A stretch of DNA of 64,000 bases from Straminergon stramineum (taxonomy: Eukaryota; Streptophyta; Bryopsida; Hypnales; Calliergonaceae). Position numbers and translations under genes: made by a program. The stretch is from NCBI GenBank assembly GCA_963920665.1, contig OY987273.1, positions 14,138,501 through 14,202,500 on the forward strand, read 5' to 3'. Under the pieces are notes generated by a model. That model did not search any database and had not been told where the DNA came from. It saw only the letters and a program-made list of their open reading frames with translations. Shown here one piece after another: positions 36,280 through 47,859 of this stretch (its first letter is position 1; every line of letters starts with the position of its first letter).

Positions 36280-37040
36280 AGTGAGACCTATCATCCATAA
36301 CCTAAAGTGCAATTAACGCATTCGATTAGATCATAAGGGAAATGAGAAAATGGATAGAGAACAATGCCATGGAGATCTAAACCCTACACCTAGAGCATTT
36401 TCTTGGAGAGGAAATAAAAGTAAATATGTGGAAGTTTACTAAAACCATCTACTAATATGAAGAAATCATAGTGAAGGGGAATTCTACACCTCTGAAAATA
36501 GTACGACTAGTGCGAAATTACAATGCAACGCATACAAAATGTATGCATAGTACAACTAGGAAGTGGTGTTTGCTCGGTGGCTTCCTCCATAGCCTAAAGC
36601 AGGATTCACACATTTGATTGGACCATGAGGAAAAATGACAAAAAACAATGCAATCCAGATCTATATTGTAAATGCAACACAATTCTTACGCACAGTACTT
36701 ACCAAAAACAAAGGTTTTACGAGGAGGGACAGCCTTGACGCAATTCAACTCCTCCCTTCCCACCCCGTTCAATCACATTAGAATGTTGAAATGGAGCTCC
36801 ACAAATAGAGTGAATTGCTGCCTAAACGGCAAGCACTAGAGCCATGCTCATTGCAATCCTCCAACAAAGCCGTTGAGAGGCTCTGAAATCCAATGCATGT
36901 CGACTTTGTGAATTGGGTTTTTCATGCATGAAAATCCACCCTAAATCATAGATAGGAAATTTTTTTTCTAAAATGGAGCAACACAAACTATAGAATTATC
37001 AAGAACAACTACAAAACAGATAACAACGTAGGGATACAAG
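36280..37040. repeat. 0.76-kb duplicated unit, copy 1
   Basis: Matches 56027-56788 along its length (761 versus 762 bp) with scattered substitutions. It starts at AGTGAGACCTATCATCC and the match stops at GGGATACAAG. Non-coding; it contains CATGCATG and a TTTTACGAGGAGGGA stretch. Identity of the parent element unknown. Confidence 0.8.
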
Positions 37041-38958
37041 AAGTCTGTTGGAGCTAAATTATTGAACAATCCAAAAGAAAACATACCGCATTTCCTCGCA
37101 AAACTTCCTTGCCCTAATTCCATGGAACTAGGTGCAACACATCCCAAGCCTTAGTGATGCAACAAATTGTCCCCTAGAACTTAGTCTTTGCACTATTCGA
37201 AAACACTGCCAAATAGAAGGGCACGAAGGAAAGAGGGCGCACACGGAATGACAACATAACAAAACACAAGGCTCAGCGCTCAAGTCCCATGGTAAGGAAG
37301 GACGGGGCACTCACCAATCACTGGTTACCTCCATCACTCCGACCGGATACCACTAATCACCTCATGAGTGGACATGAGGGATTGCTTCAACTAAACCGAT
37401 AAAATTTATGACCCAAAACCCTTTTCTACAATTCCAAGCGCAAGAGGATGACTGCCATTCTGTAAAGAACAATACCCTCGTCCTGTCACAGCTTCACGAA
37501 ACGTCAACGCAATGGATTCAAAACAAGCTTAAAGGCATTCTCAAAGTTTACGTCTCTCGGACCTACTTCTCCACGTTTGAATGCCAAGAATAGGAAGGTA
37601 AACTTCTTTTTTTTTGACACAAATGAAACAGATTTTCATTGCAAGAAGGGCAAAAGACGAACTACCTATCATAAGTGGCCTGGTGGGGTAGTAAAGCCAA
37701 ATTCAAACTGGTGGAAGCCTAGGTCGACATGATGACATCAACTCAAAGAAGAGAATATTCAGCATTGTCTTCAAACAAGAAATGTATCTGACCACATAAT
37801 TCTATAGCAAATCGAAGTAGGAAGAAGACATAGCTCAAAGACAACCACACTCTCCAACCAATCCAGTACGTACTCCAAATTCAAAATACAAACACAAAAC
37901 CACATACCTGTCGTTGAAATTCCATTCATGAAATCCAGAGTAGTGGCTTTCATCCTCACCATAGCACTCTCCAACTCTAAACTAGTTATTGGGGTCCAAT
38001 TTAACATGATCTGCAAGGAAACCCTAAATCCACGACCATTCCTCATCATCTTGCCCAATCCACAATCGTGTTGCTTCGTCCATGTCAATCTGCCATTTTG
38101 GTCATAAAAAAAATTGAAAAATCAAACCTCAAGCATTCCACAACTTCCTGCTTGACCTAATAAAATCCTCTCGCCAAATTACAGAAGGATTCACAACAAG
38201 TGACACCCGAGTATGCAGCTAAAAACACCTTTTATTCCATTAGAACATTTGAAAGATAGCGCCAGAAAAACCATGTGATAGCTTTCCGAAAATTGGAAGT
38301 AAATGTATTTTCCGATGGAGTAAATGGAACTACGTGATGCGGGACAAACAATTGTTCATGCAAAATGGAAAGCTTCAAGTCTTGGGAGAGGGAGAGGGTG
38401 ACAAATTTGAAATAGAACAGTCAATTCAATGGAGAGAAAATTCATTTCATATAGAATGGACATTATACCTTTTGCATCAAGATAACCGTTGTGTAATCAA
38501 AGAAGAAACTCATATTGCTCTTCAACTAGTAACTTACATACATGTGTTCTCCATTGTGTTTGGAGCTTAGCACTCCTTGTAATGAAAATCATGGCATGGG
38601 ACGATGAAATCTATAGTTAGAAGTCGCCCCGCTTGGCTCCATTTGAAGATTGGTGTTTGAACATTAGAGAAGGGTAGTAAGCCTTGTGTTGGAAAGTTGC
38701 TACAGCATGCTAGAATTCTTCGAAGGTGAAAGGTGTTGGTTTGCATAGCTTCTCACAGCACCAGAAATCTATCAATGATAGAAGGTTTTATCGTGTGCTT
38801 TGTTCAAATTTTGTGTCTTGAATGTATTCTTTCTTTTAAGCATTTTAGGTGCATCTTTTTTTGTTAGTTTAGTACTTCTTCTCTAAGGTACAAGCACATT
38901 CTAAAGGCAATTGGAGTTGCTACAATTTATAGTGAGATTGGAATAGTGCCAAGGTAGG
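37041..38958. other. Non-coding flank upstream of the CACTA gene
   Basis: No convincing gene. The short ORFs at 37408-37593, 37771-38088 and 38334-38570 have no recognisable content. I looked here for the 5' CACTAGAAGAAAAACCTG terminus of the downstream element and did not find it. Confidence 0.4.
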
Positions 38959-40849
38959 ATGGATAGAAATAATGATCAAGTACAAGTTGCAGAGGAGCGG
39001 CGAAAGCAACTACGCGATGACAGACTCTGGGTGAGAGAGTATCGTCGAGCTAGGTTTTTAAATTTGCAAAGAATGCATTGCCCATGTTCTAAATGTAAGG
39101 GCGGCAAGAAGTGGCTTATTTCTATAGTGAGGGATCATTTGATCCAAAACGGGAGGGATTCTAAATTTCGAGTGTGGCGAGGACCTGGAAGTAGGGAGAC
39201 ATGAGATGAGGAATGGGAGATTGAATTTTGGAAGTCAACAGAAGGTGAAGAAGTACAAATCGATAATGAAGTGGACACTAGGAACATGCTAGACAATTTG
39301 GTCCAAGAGGTTGGAGACTCAGAGGCCATGGAAGAACGACTACATGACACAATAATAGAAGCTTTTACAATAGTAGACAACGTTAACAATGAATGTAGCT
39401 CTAGACCAAGTATAGATGCTGAATTGGAGGTCCAAAATGCAATGCCGCAGGAAGAGCCAATAGGTGATACAGATGAACCGCTAGAGTTTCAAGGCTCGAG
39501 CAATTTTGACGCTCAAATTTTGGAGGAGTCTTTGCATGAGTTGTATGAAGGTGCTCAATGCACCAAATTGGCAACGACCATTCTTCTCATGAATGTGTGT
39601 ACAGTCCATGGAGTGAGTAACAATTTTGTTGATGAATTGTTCACTCTTTTGCAAGGACACATTTTGCCATAGGGGAATACATTGCCCAAGAATTTTCATG
39701 CAGCCCGAAGACTAACAAGCAAACTAGGATTGGCATACAATAGCATCCATGCATGCGAGAAAGGATGTATCTTGTTTAGAGGAGAACTCAAAAGTGCTAC
39801 AAGTTGTCCAAAGTGTAATGGTCCAAGGTATAGGAATGGGATTAGAAAGAAGTTTCCAGTAAAAGTTTGAAGGCACTTTCCCATCATCCTAAGATTGCAA
39901 CGCATGTTTCGTAGCCTAGCCCTCTCGAAACTATTGCTATGGCATTTAGAGAATGGAAGCAATTGTCTAGGAGGAGACAATCTAGTGTGGCACCCATGCG
40001 ATTCAAAAGCGTGGCGCCACTTCCATGAAAATGTGGACCCAAGTTTTGGTGAAGACTCTAAAAATATCCATTTTGCTCTTGCTGTAGATGGAGTGAACCC
40101 TTTCAATCAAACCTGCTCAAGTTGGTCTACTTGGCCAGTGACTTTGCTAAATTACAATTTGCCCCCTTGGTTGTGCACCAAAAAATTCTTTATGATGTTG
40201 GCTTTATTGATTCCTGGAAAGCAATCCGTAACTGCTGAAGTGTTTGATGTGTATTTGGAGCCCTTGGTGGATGAATTCTTGGAACTATGGAAGGGAGTGC
40301 TTGTACATGATGCTCTCCAAGAAGTTGGTGCCTGTTCTTTCAACCTTAGAGCAGTTCTTATGTGGACAATACATGACTATCCTGGATATGGTACAGTAGG
40401 AGGATTTGCACATCAAGGATATGTAGGGTGTGCATGGTGTGGTGTTGATTTGGGAGTAGAGCATTCAATGGAGTTATGTAAGGAAATCTATCAAGGGGCT
40501 TGCAAGTAGTTGCCTGCTAATCATCCTTACCGCTCAGAGCACATGAAGGACCACTTTGATGGGTGATTGGAAACACCTAGAAGGCCCAAGGTTGTATCTA
40601 TGGAGGAACAATTGGAATATGCAGAACAATATAAGGCTTCGAAAGCAGCAGGGAATAGAGACGGTGCTCCAAGAGATCCATCCAAATTGCATGGAGTAAA
40701 GCAAACTGGCATTTTGTTCAAGTTGCCTTATTGGAAGGTAAGTTGTAACAATCTATCCAATGACTTGACTAAGTAGCAACTATGCCTTAATTGCAAATAG
40801 TAATACAACAAAATTGTGGAAAAGAATGACAATGGAGAAGTTGATTATC

Positions 40850-40995
40850 AGTTGTAGAGTAGCCACATATTAGTTGTGCCATAGTTGCATATGAGTTGTG
40901 TTGTAGTTGCATATCAATAGTGACAAAGTTGCATATGAATTGTCTCAAAGTTGCATATTAGTTGTATTGTAGTTGCACATAAATTGTGTCATAGA
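40850..40995. repeat. AGTTGCAT repeats inside CACTA intron 1
   Basis: Six or so irregular units containing AGTTGCATAT and TAGTTGTG. The word is the same as in the 3' subterminal array of this element (43489-43738). It lies in the intron that begins at 40738. Confidence 0.7.
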
Positions 40996-42189
40996 TGTGG
41001 TAGCATTGTGTTTGTAATTATTGCATGTAGTGGACTCTGAAGTATCTATAGACTATAGTATACTACAATTAAACAAGGTTTTCTACCAAAATCATCTATA
41101 CGTTTTTTGAGAGAGATGGAATGATAATAAATCCATCAAGGAAGAAGATGTACAAGTGATTGAATGTGTCTACATAGTGTTTTTCTTTTTCCTTTGTCAT
41201 TCCCATGTTAATTTGATAAGAATGTTCATGTGGCCAGAGACTTCTTATCCACTATACATTGGATGTCATGCATTGCGAGATGAATCTTGCCAAGAATGTT
41301 TTGAAAACAATAAGTGGGGAAAAAGATATAGTGAAAGTGCGACGGGATCTACAAAGAAGAGGCATACGAAAGCACTTGTGGCTAACACCAAACCCTCGCA
41401 GAGCTGGTAAGATGTTGAAACCAGCTGCAGGATACGTTCTCTCTAAGAAAGAGTATGAGCAATTTGTAGACATTATTGCCTCCATGAAGCTTCCTTCAGG
41501 TTACTCCTCGTCATTTGGGAAGCATATAAAGGCTAAAAAATTTGGAAGCCTCAAATCACATGATTATTATGTGTTAATGCAACAATTGATGCCATTGGCA
41601 TTGAGGGGGCTATTGAAGTCTGGTCCTCGTATGGCCATTATGCGAATGTGTAAGGTATTTAGGAGAATATGCACAAAAGTTTATAATCCAACAGAGTTTG
41701 AATTTCTTCAATTAGATGTGGCTGAAAGTATGGCTCTACTAGAGATGGAATTTCCACCATCATTTTTTGACATGATGACACACCTTCCATATCATCTAGT
41801 GTAAGAACTTGACTTATGTGGACTAGTGAGCACAAGGTGGATGTATCCAGTTGAAAGATATATGAAAACATTGAAGAATTATGTCCGAAGCATGGCTAGA
41901 CCAGAGGCATCCATGGCAGAAGGGTACTTGAAGGAAGAATGCCTTGGCTTTGTAATAGAGTATTTGCAAAGATTTGATGTAGTCAAGAGGCGTGTGTGGG
42001 ATGCAGAGGAAGAATTTGGTGATGCTGAAGAAGTTCTTGAGGGTGTGGGTCAACCGTTTATAATGTCTATCGCATTGCGGGATGCAACACATAATTATGT
42101 GTTGAACGATGTTGCTATTTTGGAGCCACTCGTCAAGTAAGTTGTACTAGCCTCTTCATCGTGCATAATCTATTAATAAAACAAGGAAA

Positions 42190-42295
42190 TATTGCAAGTA
42201 GAATGCAACTAGTAGGCAACTTGAAGGCAACTAGCAAGCAACTAGAATGCAACTAGCAAGCAATGAACATGCAACTAACATGCAACTATTGTCAC
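42190..42295. repeat. ATGCAACT repeats inside CACTA intron 2
   Basis: Repeated GCAACTAGCAAGCAACTAG and ATGCAACTA words, the reverse complement of AGTTGCAT, in the intron that begins at 42140. Confidence 0.7.
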
Positions 42296-43488
42296 CAAAA
42301 TTAATGTTTGTAATAGGTGGATGGAGTTGAGCAATTGTAGTTGTTGCTACTTAGGAAATCTTGATATTCTTGGTTTTAATTTTTTTCATGCATGTGTAGG
42401 AAGTGGAAGGAAGAATGTGAAATAGATCCAAGCACAACACCGCTTCATGAGTGGATAAAAATGGTTGTTCACAACATTGAGAGTGATGTTCATACTTTAG
42501 AGGACACAGATAGGATGTTATTATCCAAAAAACCATCTTAGAAGGCACATTGATATTCTCGTATGAAAGCTTTTGGAAACCATTTTAGGGTAGATGACAA
42601 CACCTCCAATCAATTACAAACATATGATTGCGGTGTTGCATCTGTATTCCAAATTCCAGCTCCTGATCTTCAAGACGTGTCAGTGCACTATATTGGAGTA
42701 GTGAAAGATATACTGAAGTTAGATTATGGATCTCTCACCAACCTTGTGATATTAATGCAGTGTGAATGGGTGAAGAAAACAGACAACCAAGGAAATCCAA
42801 CGTACATTAGGGATGACGCTGGTTTCCTTGTAGTGAATTTCCGCCGCAAAATGCGTAGGATGCTTGATCCTTTTATATTTCCAAGCCAAGCAACTCAAGT
42901 GTTCTTTGCAGATGATATAAGGAAAGAAGGTTGGAAAGTAGTTTTGCATAAAGAAGCTCGTGCTCGACGAGAATTTGTGGACACATCAGACGTATTTGTA
43001 AGCACCACTATAGAAGCTTCTGGTCTAGCTGCTCCAGAGGATGTGCCTCCTCTACCTACTATCTCGTCTTTAGTTGGAGCCATAGAATTATCTATAGAAG
43101 ATAGTCTCTTAGCATCTGCAAGATACTAAAAGCATTTATGCAAAATATTAGATTGTTGTTTCCAACTTTGACACTACCTTCATGTTCTTTAGTTCCAACA
43201 AATTTTATATACAATCATATGCAATTGTTTGTCCTTTGTAGAACAAAGAGGCATTTAGAAATTAAGTGTTTCTTAATAGACTATTGATTAATATCAGAAG
43301 GCATGTTTATTTGGTCTTTTGAAGTGTGTGGCTTGGTTGACTTCAAATTGGCTTGGTGTATTTGTTTTGTAGCAAAATTCTAGTTGTTTTGTAGTCAAAT
43401 TCTAGTTGGTGTTATTGTTGTTTTTTAAACAAACTCTAATTGTTTTGCAGTTGGATTGTAGTTGTTCTGTAGTTGTATTCCAGACATT

Positions 43489-43738
43489 CTCTAGTTGCAT
43501 GACAGTTGTTCTCTAGTTGCATAACAATTGTTCTCTAGTTACATGACAATTGTTCTCTAGTTACATGACAATTGTTCTCTAGTTACATAACAATTGTTCT
43601 CTAGTTGTATGACAATTGTTCTCTAGTTGCATGCCAATTATTCTTTAGTTGCATGGCAATTGTTCTCTAGTTGCATAACAATTGTTCTCTAATTGCATGA
43701 CAATTGTTCTTTAGTTGCATTCTAGTTTTTTCTTAGTC
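43489..43738. repeat. CACTA 3' subterminal array, 22-bp units
   Basis: About eleven head-to-tail copies of a 22-bp unit TTCTCTAGTTGCATGACAATTG-like (written here as TTCTCTAGTTGC + ATGACAATTG), with substitutions such as TTACATG, TTGTATG and ATAACA. Looser copies extend upstream to about 43380. Arrays of this kind are the binding sites of CACTA transposition proteins. Confidence 0.85.
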
Positions 43739-43940
43739 AAATCCTAGCGTTGTCCACATCATCAACAATGATGAATACTAGATGTAGAATACTTCACGTT
43801 AACTCCTCTGTTACACTTCCGTAACCCTACACATCATTCTACAACTACTTTGCAACCACAACATACACGTCAAATTTGGTGCAAATACAAAGGGCTATAG
43901 TTGTAGAATAGTCGTATAGGACACATAGTTGCACTTGAGT

Positions 43941-43971
43941 CGGTTGTGGCGGACAGGTTTTTCTTCTAGTG
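43941..43971. repeat. CACTA 3' terminal inverted repeat
   Basis: Ends ...GGCGGACAGGTTTTTC TTCTAGTG, so in reverse complement it starts CACTAGAAGAAAAACCTG. This is the canonical start of the superfamily. Only this end was found. Confidence 0.8.
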
Positions 43972-45753
43972 ATTATGGCATCATGGTGCTTCTAGGACAT
44001 CATTGATTTCAATCACATACTCTTATTATACATAAAGGAAATTAGGCATTAATTATATCAATCAATAATATTCATACCAATGCATGAACATCTATATGAA
44101 GGTTATGTCCATAGTTCTTCAATGTCCTATGACAATATTGATTGCGCCACTAACTTCATTGAAGTGTAATTTAAATTAATTCATTTGTTAGAAGTCTAAA
44201 GTTTGAAAAAAAGTATAAGTACTTGCATTCCATGAAATTATTTTCTTTGCAATGAAGAATATTTTATAGAGTTCAAATATTCAAGGTTTATGATTATTTT
44301 ATTATTTCTAGTAATAAAACTATGAGTACAAAGGAGCATGATTTCATCTCACCATACAAGTAGAAATTGTTTAGTGTACACCAAAATAATGCTTAATGTC
44401 ATCATTACTCTTTTGAAGAGTTAAATCATTATAACAAACAATGATTCCAATACTACTAGAATTTCAAATGCATATTACATTGCCATTATGGAATGACATA
44501 TGCAAATCACTTGACAAATACATATCATTAAATCCTAAACCCTACAAGTATACTACAAATGAATACTACAAATTGAATTTACATTTCAATGAATAAGAAT
44601 TATGTAAGTACAGAAAAACACAGAATTGTAGTACAACTGAAATATTGAATTCATATCAAATATTCCATATTGAATATATGAAGCAGTATTCATACTTAGA
44701 GTAAGAGACAAATTACTGTCGCATACAATAATTGTAAATGGATTGCCATATTTCATGTTTACATGAAACCGCTCACAAATGACAGTAAATGAATTATGGA
44801 AAACATTGTAGTAAAAAATGTCCCTAAAATACTAAGCTTTTCACCCCTAAAGTCCCAAGGCCATTTTTCTTTCAAAAACCACTCAAAACTGCTACTTCTA
44901 CTGCATTTATGTAAGGAATAAAAAAAAATACTTTTTTTAGAATCTAACTATAGCATCTTCTACCAAACATTTCTTGGATCATGTACTGAAAATTTCATGA
45001 TATTTGACCATATGCATTGAAAGATATTAGCAGTCACAGTGAAAGAATTTTTTGTTTTGAATAAGACAGTCCAATTGCTTGCTAAATAAGAAACTCTATA
45101 TCTTTCATATCAGTAATCCAAATGGGATGAATCAAAGCTTCCCATTTAGAAAAAAATATAATCTACAAGAATAAAATAATAAAAAAAATATTTCAATTTT
45201 TTACAAATTTTGTTTGCTTCCCACTCTCCCCATTTTTAGGTTATTGTGGCATATCTTTTGCTTCCGACCATTGATTGAAATACAAATTATATTCCCCAAA
45301 AGCTAATAAGTTTTTATATCTTACGAGAAAGTTTTAAAAAAATCACTAACAAATGAGCTCATAGGAACCTACTTGAAATCCATGTTGTCTCCCGTAAGCA
45401 CATTGGGACTTTAGGGGTTAAAGAGTACTTTCATACAATCAAGCGATGAACTTCACATAAATTCAATCTCCTAAGAAACTTAGGAGATTCCAAATTTCTT
45501 TTCCAAAAATCTAGAATTGTTCATAATCCTAAACCCTAAACCCTAACCCTAACCCCTAAGGCGTGAACCTTGCATTGCACATAATTAGGATCCCAAACCG
45601 TCGAAGGAAGGATTTTTTAAGAAACTCGAACACTGGACAAAGTATAAGCAAAGAAGCAATTATTAGGAATCCCCTAGTAATGAGAGTCACATGAACAAAA
45701 ATTAAAACAATGACATGAATAGCAGATACACTATAAACGAACGAATTTTTTTA
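43972..45753. other. Non-coding AT-rich sequence
   Basis: No gene or clear repeat. It contains a short telomere-like run at 45528-45562 (CCTAAACCCTAAACCCTAA-type). Confidence 0.45.
45528..45562. repeat. Short CCCTAAA telomere-like array
   Basis: About five consecutive units CCTAAA/CCCTAAACC/CTAACCC. A short interstitial telomeric repeat, of the plant CCCTAAA type, sometimes also found as a promoter telo-box; no gene start was seen beside it. Confidence 0.6.
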
Positions 45754-45927
45754 GTTGGTATTAGTAAAGCCTTTTTTTGGTTGATATTAGCAAAGACTTT
45801 TTTTGGTTGGTATTAGTGAAGCTTTTTTTTGGTTGGTATTAGTAAAGCCTTTTGGTCTAGTATTAGTAAAGCCTTTTTTGGTTGGTCTTAATGAAGCCTT
45901 TTTTGGGCTGGTATTAGAGAAACCCTT
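45754..45927. repeat. Tandem repeat, ~27-bp TTGGTTGGTATTAGTAAAGCC units
   Basis: Six to seven imperfect units of T-run + GGTTGGTATTAGTAAAGCC. The apparent ORF across it (45803-46030, FxLVLVKPFG) is a by-product. Confidence 0.7.
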
Positions 45928-46570
45928 TCGAGGCTACTTTTGTTCTTTAGCCGCATCTTTATGCTACAAAGATGACAGAAAGCAGTACATAAACAGGCAT
46001 TTAAGTGTTGCCACAAAAAGTGGACCATGAACATTGTTAGATGCCATGTATTTCCAAAGAATTTGAATTCCCGTGCCAATTCTTCTATGCCCCTCGATTG
46101 GCGGAAGCTCAAGCTCTCTCCTTTGCAACTTTCACGTGACAACTGTGTTTTGCCTGCATAGCCGCGCGATTTGATTGTTCTCATTTTTTAGTTGCTCATC
46201 TCTAACCTACAAGATGCTTCAGCATTTTGTTTTCCACATTTCCAATCCACCTTTGTTGCCAATAGGCTTGTTCAGATAGTGGGGACTTTAAGAAGACGAG
46301 TGTGTACATTGACTACAGTTGCTAGTAAGTAGTATTGTGCTTTGACTTCTGATTTGTACAATACGCACTACTTCCTGTTATTGTTGTACTTGACATCCCA
46401 TTGATTTTCGATTAGTAGTTTCATTAGCAAAAGAGTGAAACATAGAAATTTGATTGCTATTGTGTCCGATGAGAGTGTTGGTGTTATGCATCATCGAGAT
46501 GGTGAGATATGCATCTCTCGAAATTTTCGCCGAAAATTATGGAGGATCCTATATTATATCAATATAGAGT

Positions 46571-47700
46571 ATATCCTCGAGTCAACGATATCTATTTAAT
46601 TTAGTAATATGTGGGTCTTATCGTCGACACAAGGATAGGTCTTAGTTTTATATTCCTACAAATGATATCGATTTTATATTGTAATGGACGATATCCATCT
46701 TAAAATCTACTGATGGAAGGTTTATATTTCAAGAAGTTTTATCGTCGACTCGATGATATTTAAATCTCATAATTTGGGTCCCTAGTTTATAAATTGTAAA
46801 ATATTTTAGAGAAATATTTTGTGTAATGGTCATATCGTTGACTTGAGGATAAGTCACATTTTCAAGAATAATCTCTATTATCGATAAGAATTTATTGGAC
46901 TCCAAGTTAGATTATAACTAAGGAAGGTTAATATATTTGTATTCTCAAGAGGATATTGTTGACTCAGTGATACTCATTTTTACTTCGTGCATAATCCTCT
47001 AATTTTCCTTTGTTTTACAAATTGAGTTTATATAATATAATATACTTCCGTACATTATTCGACTATGTTTTGTTGGTGTTCCTTGGAATGTCTCTGACAC
47101 ATTATCTTGGATTTGATGATAGCCTTAATGTCCCTTTAGAGGTTTTGTTATCCTCGATTCGATGATATTTATTTCATTTTAGAATACATTAGTCTTATTA
47201 ACTATTTACTCATGAATGTGAAATTTATATATTCACAATTAATATCTTCTATATATCGTAATTGACAATAAGCCCTTCATATGATAATGTTGGAAGGTTT
47301 ATATTTTTGGATTCACACATGATTATTGTTGAGTTGACGATACCCATTTCTAACTTCGAGAGTCATATTCTAGTTCGAATATGACTAAGAACTTGATAAA
47401 TAATCAAGAGTCAAATTCTACGTCATGTAGAAATAGTCAAAATTTCCTATACATTATTGGACCAATGATTTTTGTGTTGTTGCTTGAAGTCTTTCTGAAT
47501 TTATTACTTCACATGAACAATACTTTTAGAAATTATTCACAAGGAAACTTTTTGTAGTTACCAATTTTGAGTTAAAGACAATTCTTTTTTCTATCCTCAG
47601 TTTGAGGATAGACATATGTATTTTGTGATTATTCTGTCAGCCAATTTGATTTGTGTTATCTACAATTCCAATTGATTAATAGTTCAGATCAGTTTGAGGA
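46571..47700. repeat. Second odd-palindrome family, 5' of DUF7869-like gene B
   Basis: Consensus about TATCCTCGA, one base, TCGACGATA (or its reverse complement). Copies at 46571-46591, 46618-46637, 46738-46760, 46832-46852, 46951-46972, 47148-47169, 47322-47343, 47591-47610 and a half copy near 47693. They sit directly upstream of the transposase at 47860, just as cluster 1 sits upstream of copy A. Both families share the core TCGA-N-TCGA but have unrelated outer arms. Confidence 0.8.
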
Positions 47701-47859
47701 TAAGAATTCTCTTTGTAATATATTCAAAATAGATTGTGTATAACGTATATTTCATATAGTCTTCTGTTTGAAATTGAGTGTGACACATTTAGACGATCAT
47801 GTGTTGTTCTCGTATCTGAGATAATCGTTCTCATTCACTAATTGGGTCTAGTCCGCAAA

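Larger units (their letters stand above)
38959..43129 (+). pseudogene. TNP2-type CACTA transposase, broken
   Basis: Exon 1 is 38959-40737 from ATG MDRNNDQVQVAEER. It has a transposase-associated Cys motif HCPCSKCKGGKKW, the TNP2 core HFALAVDGVNPFNQ, SSWSTWPVTLLNYNLPPWLC and WTIHDYPGYG, HQGYVGCAWC. Donor GTAAGT at 40738. Exon 2 (~41230-42139) holds LDVMHCEMNLAKN, then a DUF4218-like region (LKSHDYYVLMQQLMPLALRG, STRWMYPVERYMKTLKNYVR). Exon 3 (~42401-43129) holds a DUF4216-like region (DYGSLTNLVILMQCEW, DPFIFPSQATQVFF). In-frame stops: TGA 39202, TAG 39670, TGA 39868, TAG 40507, TGA 40564, TAA 41802, TAG 42538, TGA 42550. In other TNP2 proteins some of these sites are Arg or Trp. The transposase would bind the subterminal repeats; here it is inactive. 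Confidence 0.85.
38959..43971 (+). mobile_element. CACTA (En/Spm) element, 5' end not found
   Basis: The element is defined by its TNP2-type transposase gene, its 3' subterminal repeat array and a 3' terminus that reads in reverse complement CACTAGAAGAAAAACCTG, ending at 43971. The next bases ATT (43972-43974) would be the 3-bp target duplication. No matching 5' terminus was found, so the element is probably truncated on the left; the given start is only that of the transposase ORF. Confidence 0.75.

Noticed and set aside
43489..43738. CRISPR-like array (22-bp units)
   Set aside because: Units abut without unique spacers, and the context is a plant CACTA element's subterminal region.
45528..45562. 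Chromosome end or fusion point
   Set aside because: Only about five telomere-like units with unremarkable sequence on both sides; short interstitial arrays are common in plants.
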